A DNA stretch of 64,000 nt from Pseudonocardia sp. HH130630-07 (lineage in GTDB: Bacteria > Actinomycetota > Actinomycetes > Mycobacteriales > Pseudonocardiaceae), in assembly GCF_001698125.1 (NCBI RefSeq), contig NZ_CP013854.1, forward strand, positions 3,410,001 to 3,474,000, given 5' to 3'. Made by a program: the position numbers and the translations under genes. The notes under the pieces are model-generated. The model had not been told where the DNA came from, searched no databases, and saw nothing but the letters and a program-made list of their open reading frames with translations. The first letter of the stretch is position 1. Every line of letters starts with the position of its first letter. Positions 39,439 to 47,998 of the stretch are shown here, piece after piece.

Positions 39439-40682
39439 ATGACCGAGACCGTCGTCCGCCCGATCGGGAAGGTCCCGGGCCCGACCGGCCTGCCCGGCCC
39501 GTACTTCGGCCGCTTCGGTGGCCGCTTCGTCCCGGAGGCGCTGGTCGCCGCGCTGGAGGAGCTGGAGCAGGCCTACCACGCGGCGATGACCGACGACGCG
39601 TTCCAGGCCGAGCTCGCCGAGCTGCACCGCACCTGCTCCGGCCGCCCGAGCCTGCTCACCGAGGCGCCGCGGTTCGCCGCGCACGCCGGGGGCGCGCGGA
39701 TCCTGCTCAAGCGCGAGGACCTCAACCACACCGGCTCCCACAAGATCAACAACGTGTTGGGTCAGGCGCTGCTCACCAGGCGGATGGGCAAGAAGCGGGT
39801 GATCGCCGAGACCGGGGCCGGGCAGCACGGCGTCGCCTCGGCCACCGCGGCCGCGCTGATGGGCCTGGAGTGCGTGGTCTACATGGGCGAGGTCGACACC
39901 GAGCGCCAGGCGCTCAACGTCGCCCGGATGCGGATGCTCGGCGCCGAGGTCCGCCCGGTCACCTCGGGCACGCGCACCCTCAAGGACGCGGTCAGCGAGG
40001 CCATGCGCGACTGGGTCGGCTCCGTGGCCGACTCGCACCTCCTGGTCGGCTCGGTGGCCGGGCCGCACCCGTTCCCGGCGATGGTGCGCGACTTCCAGCG
40101 GATCATCGGTGTCGAGGCGCGCCGGCAGGTCCAGGAGCTGCCGGTGCGCTCCCGGACCTGGTGTGCGCCTGCGTCGGGGTCGGGTCGAACGCGATGGGCA
40201 TCTTCCACGCCTTCCTCGACGACGACGCCGTCGAGCTGGTCGGGTTCGAGGCGGGTGGTGCGGGGGTGCGGACGGGGTGGCACGCCGCGTCGATCGGCGG
40301 CGGGGAGGTCGGTCTCCTGCACGGCTCGCGCAGCTACGTCCTGCAGGACCCCGACGGTCAGATCCGGAGCTCGCACTCGATCGCCGCCGGGCTGGACTAT
40401 CCGGGCGTCGGGCCGGAGCACTCCTGGCTGCACGACCTGGGCCGGGCCCGCTACGAGTCGGTCACCGACCGCGAGGCGATGGAGGCGTTCCGGCTGCTGT
40501 GCCGGACCGAGGGCATCATCCCGGCGATCGAGAGCGCGCACGCGCTGGTCGGTGCCCTGCGCGAGGCGGAGCGCCTCGGCGAGGGCAGGGTCGTGCTGGT
40601 GAACCTGTCCGGCCGCGGCGACAAGGACGTCGACACCGCCGCGAGGTACTTCGGCCTGCTCGGCACCGGCCACCCCGCCTGA
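39439..40682 (+). pseudogene. trpB: Tryptophan synthase beta chain-like, frameshifted
   Basis: A TrpB-type PLP enzyme (indole + serine to tryptophan) of about 414 residues if repaired. Frame 1 runs from the ATG to Leu234 (40138-40140) with [11 protein letters not shown], the PLP lysine K102 in HTGSHKINN and the catalytic Glu of AETGAGQHG. The homologous reading then continues one frame over from 40141 ([11 protein letters not shown]), which fits loss of a single base, probably from an ACC codon. The rest is intact to NLSGRGDKD and the stop at 40682. The phosphate loop reads GVGSNAMG instead of GGGSNA. There is no trpA or trpC nearby, so this is probably a second copy or a pathway-specific enzyme. 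It could also be a sequencing error. Confidence 0.85.
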
Positions 40683-40685
40683 GGC

Positions 40686-40734
40686 CACTCATGGAGCTTG
40701 CCGTGACCGGCAACGAGGCGATTCAAGCATGAGT
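40686..40734. repeat. Palindromic repeat, copy 4 (variant, 49 nt)
   Basis: Starts ACTCATGGAGCTTG, 3 bases after the trpB stop, and ends CAAGCATGAGT. The outer 7 bp and an adjacent CTTG/CAAG pair can form a stem with a bulge; the inner part has diverged. The rest of the gap 40683-41011 shows no gene. Confidence 0.75.
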
Positions 40735-41011
40735 GCGGCCCCGTCCCGCCGGACCGGGCGGAGAACCGGGGCCGAGGAGTCCGGCTCCCGGGGGATACCC
40801 CTCGTAGCCCCGTCGCCGCCCGGCGGATCACGTACCGGGTGCCCGGGCTCCGCTGTGATCGTCCGGACGGACCGGGGAGGCCGGCGACGCCCGAGGGGCG
40901 CGCCCGTGGCCGGGACCGGTCCGTCCTGCCGGGCACCGTCGACGCCGCTCGGTCACGAGAACGGCACGCGTCCCGTGCCGGGCGTACCTCGACCCCTGCG
41001 GAGGCGGGCAA

Positions 41012-42686
41012 GTGACATCGGTGGATCCCGGTCCGGCGATCGGGCGCGGTGCCCGCGCCCTGCTCGACCGACGGCGTGCCGACGGCGTCGTCGCGGCCGA
41101 CGGCGACCGCGCGTCGCCGCAGAACACCGCGGCCGCGCTCGCCGTCCTGCCGGGGCTGGATCCCGAGCGGCGCGCGCGGGCGCTGCACCACCTGATCCGG
41201 ACCCAGCGGGCCGACGGCGGCTGGGCGATGCCCGGCGTGCCGACCGAGATCCTCGGCACCGCGGTCGTGACGTCGGTCCTGGAGCGGCTGGCGCCGGACC
41301 GGACCGAGGCGATCGAGGCCGGGCACGCGTGCGTGCGCGACCTCGGCGGGGTCGAGGCGCTCGCCGAGCCGCTCATGGCGCGCCTGGTGGCGGAGTTCCG
41401 GTCGCTCGCCGACGACGGCGCGCCCGCCCCGCGCCGGCGCGTGCCGCTGGAGCTGTTCCTCGCCAGGGGGCCCGCGACCCGGCTGCTGAGCCTGCGGACG
41501 CCGATCGCCGCCGGTGCCGCGCTCAGCGGAGCCGAGCGGGCGCCCCGTTGCGCCCCCGCCGCCCGGCTGGACGAGCTCGCCGCCCGGCGGGCCGTCGCCG
41601 CCCTCCGCGCACGCGGACAACGGGGGCGACGGCGGGTTCTGCGCCGATCCCTGGCTCACCGGTCTGGTCCTGCTCGGCCTGGCGGGGAGCTCGCGTGCCG
41701 CGGACGTCGTCGCGTCCTCGTCGCGGTGGCTCACCGGGGCGGTCCGGCCCGAGGGGCACTGGGACCTCATGCCGCTGGACCTGACCTGGTCGCAGTTCGC
41801 GGCGCGGGCGCTGCTCGACGCGGGACCACCGTGGCCGGACCGGCTGGCCCCGACGACGGCGATGTTCACCCGCAGCCAGGGGCGCCACGGATCGGAGCTG
41901 CTGCGCTACCCGCCGGGCGGCTGGGGTCACGTCGCGGCGAGCTGGCCCTTCTCCCTGGAGACGGCGGAGATCGCGGCCGTGCTCGTCCGGACGAACGGCG
42001 CGGGGGATCCGGCGGTGACCGCGGCCGTGCGCTGGCTGTGGGCGCAGCAGGACCGGGCCGGTTCCTGGAGCCTGACGGTGCGCAACAGCCGTCCCGGCGG
42101 TTTCGGCCCCTGCCCGTACGTGACGGCGCAGGTCGTCCTCGCGCTCCTGGACACCGGTGTCGCGCCGACGGACGCCCGGATCCGGCGTGCCGCGGACTGG
42201 GTGACCGCCCGCCGGGAGCCGGACGGATCGGTCGAGGCGCTGTGGTACCGCGGGCGGGTGCCGGGCACGTCGGCGCTGCTGGAGATGCTCGGACGCCTGG
42301 GCCGCGGTACCGGCGAGCCCGCCCGCGCGGCCGCCGCCCACCTCTACGGCACCCAGAACCCGGACGGCTCCTGGGGTGACGGCGCCGCACCCGGCACGGT
42401 CGAGGAGACCGCGTGGGCGCTGCGGGCGCTGTCCACGGCGGCGGCCCGGCACCCGGTGCCCGACGCCGGGCGGTCCACGGCGCGCGGCGCCGCCACCGCC
42501 TACCTGCTCGACACCCAGCGCCCGGACGGGTCCTGGCCGGGCGGCCCGGTCAACGACCACGTCCGGGCCTGCTACCGGTTCGCCGATCCGGTCATCGCGA
42601 CCGGCCTGGCGCTGCGTGCGCTGGCCGCCGCTCGCGAGGACGCCCGTGCCACCACCCCCGCTGTGACCCACGAGGAGTACCGATGA
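41012..42686 (+). pseudogene. Squalene-cyclase-like (class II terpene cyclase fold) protein, frameshifted
   Basis: Alpha/alpha-barrel repeat protein of the squalene-hopene/oxidosqualene cyclase superfamily, about 557 residues if repaired. QW-like repeats include IRTQRADGGW, QQDRAGSWS, GTQNPDGSWGD and DTQRPDGSWPG. The first frame runs from a GTG with a GGAGG ribosome site to about 41608. Homology then continues in another frame (NGGDGGFCADPWLTG) to 42686, needing a 1-base insertion or 2-base deletion near 41600-41615. At the place of the proton-donor motif (DxDD, or DCTAE in oxidosqualene cyclases) it reads SWPFSLETAE, so the catalytic Asp is Leu. The stop overlaps the methyltransferase start (ATGA). 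Confidence 0.8.
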
Positions 42687-43696
42687 CCTCCGACGCCGCC
42701 CGCGACCTCGCCCGGCTCGTCGACCTCGTCACCCCGTTCGCCGTGCGGACCGCCGTCGGGCTCGGGATCGGCGAGCTGATCGAGGCCGGGACCACCGAGG
42801 TCGGCGAGCTCGCCGCCGCGACCGGTACCGACGCCTCCGCGCTGGCCCGGCTGATGGCGCACCTGGTGTCGGTCGGCCTGTTCGCCGACGACGGGCCGGG
42901 GCGCTACCGCCTCACGCCGGTCTCGCGGGAACTCGTGTCCGACGGGCTGCGCTGGCAGCGTGCCTGGCTGATCCCCGGCGGCCCGGGCGCGAAGATGGAC
43001 CTGGCCTACGCCGGGATGACGCACACCGTCCGCACCGGCCGTCCCGCGTACGGGGAGGTCCACGGCGCCGACTTCTGGACCGACTACGAGCGCGACGACG
43101 AGCTGCGGCGGTTCTTCGGCCAGATCATGGCCGGGCACGCCTGGCAGACCGGGCCGGACGTCGCCTCGCAGCTCGACTGGTCCGGCGCCGGGTCGGTGCT
43201 CGACATCGGCGGCGGGACCGGCGCGCTGCTCTCCGCGGTGCTCACCCGCCACCCGCACCTGCACGGGGCCGTCCTCGACCTGCCCGCCGTCCGGCCCGAG
43301 GCGGAGCAGGCGCTGCGCGCCGCCGGGCTCGCCGACCGGGCCGCGTTCGTCGGCGGCAGCTTCCTGGAGCCGCTGCCCACCGGGTACGACGTCATCATCG
43401 CCTCGCGCACGCTGAGCGACTGGCCCGACGCCGACGCCGCGACCATCCTCGGGCACTGCGCCGACGCCCTGGCCGCCGACGGCGCGCTGGTCGTCGTCGA
43501 GGTCGCCCCCGGCCCGGAGCACGAGAAGAACAACTCCTCGTCGGACCTGCAGACGCTCACCCTGGTCGGCGGGCGCAACCGCACCCCCGCCGAACTGGGC
43601 GTCCTGATCGGCGCGGCGGGGCTCGTCGTCGAGACGGGCCTGGAGCGGCCGGGCGGGCTGCACATCCTCCGCTGCCGGCCGGGGGCGGCGCGGTGA
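42683..43696 (+). CDS. COMT-type SAM-dependent methyltransferase
   Basis: 337-residue small-molecule methyltransferase of the plant-COMT/TcmN-like family: an N-terminal winged-helix dimerisation domain (about 1-100) and a Rossmann domain with SAM motif VLDIGGGTGALLSAVL. The usual catalytic motif LHDWxDxxA reads TLSDWPDADA, so the general-base His is replaced by Ser. As in RdmB-like members, the chemistry may not be plain O-methylation. It overlaps the cyclase stop (ATGA) and the P450 start (GTGA), so the three genes form one translationally coupled operon. It probably tailors the product of the neighbouring cyclase-like protein. Confidence 0.88.
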   Translation: MTSDAARDLARLVDLVTPFAVRTAVGLGIGELIEAGTTEVGELAAATGTDASALARLMAHLVSVGLFADDGPGRYRLTPVSRELVSDGLRWQRAWLIPGGPGAKMDLAYAGMTHTVRTGRPAYGEVHGADFWTDYERDDELRRFFGQIMAGHAWQTGPDVASQLDWSGAGSVLDIGGGTGALLSAVLTRHPHLHGAVLDLPAVRPEAEQALRAAGLADRAAFVGGSFLEPLPTGYDVIIASRTLSDWPDADAATILGHCADALAADGALVVVEVAPGPEHEKNNSSSDLQTLTLVGGRNRTPAELGVLIGAAGLVVETGLERPGGLHILRCRPGAAR

Positions 43697-44901
43697 CCGG
43701 GGCCCGTCCGCGTCCGCTCGGCTACCCGCTGAGCGAGCAGGACGAGCCGGAGCTCGATCCCGGCTACGCCGCGCTGCGCCGCGACGAGCCGCTGACCCGG
43801 ATCCGGATGCGCCACGGGGCCGACGGCTGGCTGGTGACCCGGTACGACGACGTCCGCACCGTGCTGTCGGACCCCCGGTTCAGCCGGGCGGCGGTGGTCG
43901 GTGCGGACGTGCCGCGGACGGTGCCGGAGCGGCCGGGCCAGCCCGAGTCGATCATCAGCATCGACCCGCCGGAGCACGGCAGGCTGCGCCGGCTGGTCAC
44001 CGCCGCCTTCACCGCGCGGCGGGTGGCCGCGCTGGCGCGGCGCGTCGCCGCGACCGCCGGGGGCCTGGTCGACGATCTCGTGGCCCGGGGCGCCCCGGGC
44101 GAGCTGGTGTCGGCGGTGGCGATGCCGCTGCCGGTCGTCGTCATCTGTGAGCTGCTCGGCGTGCCGGCGGCGGACCGGGACACCTTCCGGGCCGCGGCGG
44201 ACGCGGTGATGTCGACCTCCGCGATCCCGGTGGAGCAGCGGCAGCGGGCGCTGCTCGACCTGCGCCGCACGGTCGCGGCGCTGCTCCCGGAGCGCCGTGA
44301 CCGTCCGGAGGGGCCCGGCGACGACGTGCTGGGCGGGCTCGTCGCGGCACGCGACGACGACGGGGACCGGCTGTCGGAGGACGAGCTGGTCTCGCTGGTC
44401 ACCGACATCCTGATCGCCGGGCACGAGACCACGATGAACATGATCGGCACCATGGTCCGGACCCTGCTGGCCGAGCGTTCCCGGTGGGAGGCGCTGGTCG
44501 CCGCGCCGGAGGCGATCCCGGCCGCGGTCGAGGAGATGCTGCGGTTCGTCCCGCTCACCCGGCGGGAGGGACTGCCGCGGATCGCCACCGAGGACGTCGC
44601 GCTCACCGGCGGCACGGTGCGGGCGGGCGAGGCCGTCGTCGTGTCGCTCGCCGCGGCGAACCGGGACCCCGAGGTCTTCGACGCGCCCGAGGAGCTGCGT
44701 CCGGGCCGCGCACCCGGTGCGCACGTGGCGTTCGGCTTCGGCCCGCACCACTGCCTGGGGGCGGCGCTGGCCCGGATGGAGCTGCAGACGGTCCTGCGCG
44801 TGCTCACCACCCGGTTGCCCGCCCTCGACCTGGCCGGGCCCGTCGAGTGGCGCGCGACGTCGATGATCCGCGGTCCGGCGCGGCTCCCGGTGTCCTGGTG
44901 A
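43693..44901 (+). CDS. Cytochrome P450
   Basis: 402-residue soluble bacterial class I P450. I-helix oxygen-activation motif AGHETTMN, ExxR in EEMLR, and haem loop FGFGPHHCLGAALAR with Cys354 as the iron ligand. It is complete, with no fusion; ferredoxin and reductase must come from elsewhere. The GTG overlaps the methyltransferase stop. With the cyclase-like gene and the methyltransferase it forms a small biosynthetic operon in which it would hydroxylate or couple a scaffold. Confidence 0.95.
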   Translation: MTGARPRPLGYPLSEQDEPELDPGYAALRRDEPLTRIRMRHGADGWLVTRYDDVRTVLSDPRFSRAAVVGADVPRTVPERPGQPESIISIDPPEHGRLRRLVTAAFTARRVAALARRVAATAGGLVDDLVARGAPGELVSAVAMPLPVVVICELLGVPAADRDTFRAAADAVMSTSAIPVEQRQRALLDLRRTVAALLPERRDRPEGPGDDVLGGLVAARDDDGDRLSEDELVSLVTDILIAGHETTMNMIGTMVRTLLAERSRWEALVAAPEAIPAAVEEMLRFVPLTRREGLPRIATEDVALTGGTVRAGEAVVVSLAAANRDPEVFDAPEELRPGRAPGAHVAFGFGPHHCLGAALARMELQTVLRVLTTRLPALDLAGPVEWRATSMIRGPARLPVSW

Positions 44902-44940
44902 CACGCCGGGACGGGGGAGGATCGTCAGGTTCTCGTAAGG

Positions 44941-44952
44941 GAAACCCCCACG
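44941..44952 (+). promoter_or_regulatory. Shared 12-mer in the permease upstream region
   Basis: GAAACCCCCACG occurs here and again at 55405-55416, each upstream of a plus-strand gene (permease at 45293, LuxR-type regulator at 55575). The gap 44902-45292 contains no gene. It may be a promoter element of an alternative sigma factor or chance; low certainty. Confidence 0.3.
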
Positions 44953-45292
44953 GGGCTGATCTTTCCGGGCGCACGCGTGTGGGCCGGACGCGGGATGGGC
45001 GGATGCTTCGGTCACCGGACGCGAGAGTCGTCCGGTCGCCGCCGTCCGAGCGGCCCGTTCGGCAGTCGCACCGGCTCCCCGGCGTACCGAGGTGACGTTG
45101 CGCCGCAGGGGCATCGGTTGTGCGGCTGTACCCGGACCTCCGACGTTCCATCACCGGTCCGGCCGGCGGCACGTCGTGGTGCGCCCGGCCGGTGCGGCGG
45201 GCGTCACGGTCCGGCGGGATCCGTCGTGGCACCTGCCCGCGGCCCGGCTCGACCGCGGTTCGACCGGAACCGCGCCCCACGAGGAGTTCGTC

Positions 45293-46765
45293 ATGACCAT
45301 GCACGACAACACGCACGAGTTCACGATCGTCGGGAACGGGCCGGTCGGTGGGCTGGAGCGGCAACTCAAGGGCCGCCACGTCCAGCTCATCGCCATCGGC
45401 GGGACGATCGGCACCGGGCTGTTCATGGGGTCGGGCAAGACGATCTCGCTCGCCGGGCCGTCGGTCATCCTGGTCTACGCGGTCATCGGCTTCTTCCTGT
45501 TCTTCGTCATGCGCGCGATGGGCGAGCTGCTCCTGTCCGACCTGCGGTACAAGTCCTTCCGGGACGCCGCCGGTGACCTGCTCGGGCCGTGGGCCGGGTT
45601 CTTCACCGGCTGGACCTACTGGTTCTGCTGGGTGGTCACCGGTATCGCCGACGTCGTGGCGATCGCCGGCTACATCACGTTCTGGTGGCCCGACGTGCCA
45701 CTGTGGATCCCGGCGATCGTGTTCATCACCGTGCTCGTCGGGCTGAACCTGCCGACGGTCAAGGCGTTCGGCGAGACCGAGTTCTGGTTCGCGCTGATCA
45801 AGATCATCGCGATCGTCTCGCTGATCGTCGTCGGTATCGCCATGATCATCGACCTGGTGCCGGGCGCGGGCAGCGCGTCGTTCGCGAACCTCTACAACGA
45901 CGGCGGCTTCTTCCCGACCGGCCCGATGGGCTTCGTGGCCGGGTTCCAGATCGCGGTGTTCGCGTTCGTCGGGGTCGAGCTGGTCGGCGCGACGGCGGCC
46001 GAGACCCAGGACCCGCACAAGACGCTGCCGCGTGCGGTGAACTCGATCCCGATCCGGATGCTGATCTTCTACATCGGTGCGCTGGTCATCATCTGCTCGG
46101 TCACGCCGTGGCGGCAGGTCTCGCCGGACGAGAGCCCGTTCGTCGCGATGTTCACCCTCGCGGGGCTGGCGATCGCGGCCGGCGTCGTCAACTTCGTGGT
46201 GCTCACCAGCGCCACGTCCAGCGCGAACTCCGGCATCTACTCGACGTCGCGGATGGTCTACGGGCTCGCGCTCGACGGCGACGCCCCCACCCCCTTCGGA
46301 CGGCTGTCGGGCCGCAAGGTGCCGGTCAACGCGCTGCTGTTCTCGTGCGCGTTCCTGCTGATCGGCGTGGTGATGCTGTACTCCGGTGACTCGGTCATCG
46401 AGGTGTTCACCGTGGTCAGCACGATCTCGTCGGTCTGCTTCGTGTTCGTCTGGTCGATCATCCTGCTGAGCTACGTCGCCTACCGGCGCCGCCGCCCGCA
46501 CCTGCACGCGGCGTCGACGTTCCGGATGCCGGGCGGCCTGGTGATGGTCGGGGCGGTCTTCGCGTTCTTCGCCTTCATCCTCTGGGCGCTGACCCAGGAG
46601 ACGGACACGCTGACCGCGCTGCTGGTCACGCCGGTGTGGTTCGCCGCGCTCGGGCTGGGTTACCTCGTCGTCCGGCGGTCGCCGGACCACGCCGCACTGC
46701 GCGACCTGCACCGGCGCAAGGTGGCGGCCGAGACCGCGAGCGCCGAGCGCTACCGGTCGCGCTGA
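45293..46765 (+). CDS. APC-family amino-acid permease, CycA-like
   Basis: 490-residue inner-membrane amino acid:proton symporter with 12 expected helices. The start LERQLKGRHVQLIAIGGTIGTGLFMGSG is diagnostic of the APC amino-acid transporter branch that includes D-Ala/D-Ser/Gly permease CycA and the aromatic and proline permeases. The region after TM1 (GPSVILVYAVIGFFLFFVMRAMGELL, in parts) and WVVTGIADVVAIAGY are closest in style to CycA. The ATG at 45293 follows GAGGAG. Exact specificity is not certain. Confidence 0.88.
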   Translation: MTMHDNTHEFTIVGNGPVGGLERQLKGRHVQLIAIGGTIGTGLFMGSGKTISLAGPSVILVYAVIGFFLFFVMRAMGELLLSDLRYKSFRDAAGDLLGPWAGFFTGWTYWFCWVVTGIADVVAIAGYITFWWPDVPLWIPAIVFITVLVGLNLPTVKAFGETEFWFALIKIIAIVSLIVVGIAMIIDLVPGAGSASFANLYNDGGFFPTGPMGFVAGFQIAVFAFVGVELVGATAAETQDPHKTLPRAVNSIPIRMLIFYIGALVIICSVTPWRQVSPDESPFVAMFTLAGLAIAAGVVNFVVLTSATSSANSGIYSTSRMVYGLALDGDAPTPFGRLSGRKVPVNALLFSCAFLLIGVVMLYSGDSVIEVFTVVSTISSVCFVFVWSIILLSYVAYRRRRPHLHAASTFRMPGGLVMVGAVFAFFAFILWALTQETDTLTALLVTPVWFAALGLGYLVVRRSPDHAALRDLHRRKVAAETASAERYRSR

Positions 46766-46794
46766 GCACGCGGCGGATGGGGCAGGCTCCGGTC

Positions 46795-47952
46795 ATGCGT
46801 CTGCTGTTCACCGCCGTCGCCGCGCACGGACACGTCCTGCCGCTGGCCCCGCTGATGTCCGCCGCCCTCGACGACGGGCACGCGGTCGGGCTGGTCACGG
46901 CGGCCGGGCTGGCCGACGTCGTCGCGACCGAGCTGCCCGCCGGGGTGGAACACCTCCCGGCCGGGCCGATGCCGTTCGAGCTGGCGACCGAGGCGGCCCG
47001 GCGCACCGGCGAGGACCTGATGGCCCCGTCGACCGACGGGATCGGGGAGACCTTCGGCGGGGTGCTGCTCGATCTCGCCGCCGACGACGCACTCGCCGCG
47101 GCCCGGGGCTGGCGCCCGGACGTCGTCGTGTCCGAGGTCTACTGCACGGTGGGCCCGCTCGTCGCGGCGGCGCTGGCACGGCCACTGCACCGGCTGCGGA
47201 TGACGGCCCCGCTCCCGGCGGTCCTGACGGCGGCGATCGACCGGGCGGCTGCGGTGCGCTACGCGCAGCGCGGTCTCGCGCCGTGCCCGGTCGCGAGCGT
47301 GCTCGACCTGTGGCCCGCCGAGCTGCGGGACCCGGCGCCGGACGGTCCCGGGGCCGTCCCGGTGGTCCCGGTCCGGGCGGGCGCGCACCGGCGCCCGGCA
47401 CCGTCCGGGGCCTGGACGCCGCCGCCCGCCGGGCCGCGCCCCCGGGTGCTGGTCTCGATGGGCACGATCTTCAGCAGCACCGACGTCCTCGGTGCGGTGG
47501 TGGACGCGGTCGCCGCGCACCCGGTCGACGTCGTCGCCACCCTCGGGCTCGGGCTGCCGGGCGAGGCGGTGCGGGGACACGACGGCCGCGGTGCCGGCGG
47601 CGGCACCGTCACCTTCGTCCCGTTCGTGCCGCTGGAGGAGCTGCTCGGCGGCGTCGATCTCGTGGTGGGCGTCGGTGGCGCCGGGACGGTGCTGGCCGCG
47701 CTGTCCCGGGGGATCCCGCTCGTCCTGCTGCCCCAGGGGGCCGACCATCCGACCATCGCCGCCGGGGTGGCTGCCGCGGGGGCCGGGGTCGTCGTCGACT
47801 CGGTGGCCGGGATCGGCCCGGCGGTCGGCCGGGTGCTGTCCCCGGAGGACCGCACCCGCGGGTGCGCCGCGGCGGTCGCGACGGCGATGGACCGGGCCGC
47901 CGGCCCGGTCGAGGCGGTCCGCGCGCTCGTCGCGGGCACGTCGGAGGGGTGA
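46795..47952 (+). CDS. GT1/MGT-family glycosyltransferase
   Basis: 385-residue GT-B fold glycosyltransferase of the macrolide/UDP-glycosyltransferase family. N-terminal acceptor half with LLFTAVAAHGHVLPLAPLM (HG-H loop). C-terminal donor half with VLVSMGTIFSS, FVPLEELL and VGVGGAGTVLAALSRGIPLVLLPQGADH (in parts). The usual HGGAGT donor-binding His is Val/Gly here, and the ADQ motif is ADH, so the donor sugar may be unusual or activity weak. The ATG at 46795 has GGCAGG upstream. It lies 29 bases after the permease and shares its strand. Confidence 0.88.
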   Translation: MRLLFTAVAAHGHVLPLAPLMSAALDDGHAVGLVTAAGLADVVATELPAGVEHLPAGPMPFELATEAARRTGEDLMAPSTDGIGETFGGVLLDLAADDALAAARGWRPDVVVSEVYCTVGPLVAAALARPLHRLRMTAPLPAVLTAAIDRAAAVRYAQRGLAPCPVASVLDLWPAELRDPAPDGPGAVPVVPVRAGAHRRPAPSGAWTPPPAGPRPRVLVSMGTIFSSTDVLGAVVDAVAAHPVDVVATLGLGLPGEAVRGHDGRGAGGGTVTFVPFVPLEELLGGVDLVVGVGGAGTVLAALSRGIPLVLLPQGADHPTIAAGVAAAGAGVVVDSVAGIGPAVGRVLSPEDRTRGCAAAVATAMDRAAGPVEAVRALVAGTSEG

Positions 47953-47954
47953 GC

Positions 47955-47995
47955 GCGCGTCCGCCGGCGGGTCCCCGCACCGCCGGCGGACGCGC
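47955..47995. terminator. Bidirectional terminator
   Basis: Perfect 16-bp stem GCGCGTCCGCCGGCGG and its complement, with a 9-base loop, exactly filling the gap between the convergent glycosyltransferase and glutamate dehydrogenase genes. Confidence 0.85.
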
Positions 47996-47998
47996 AGG

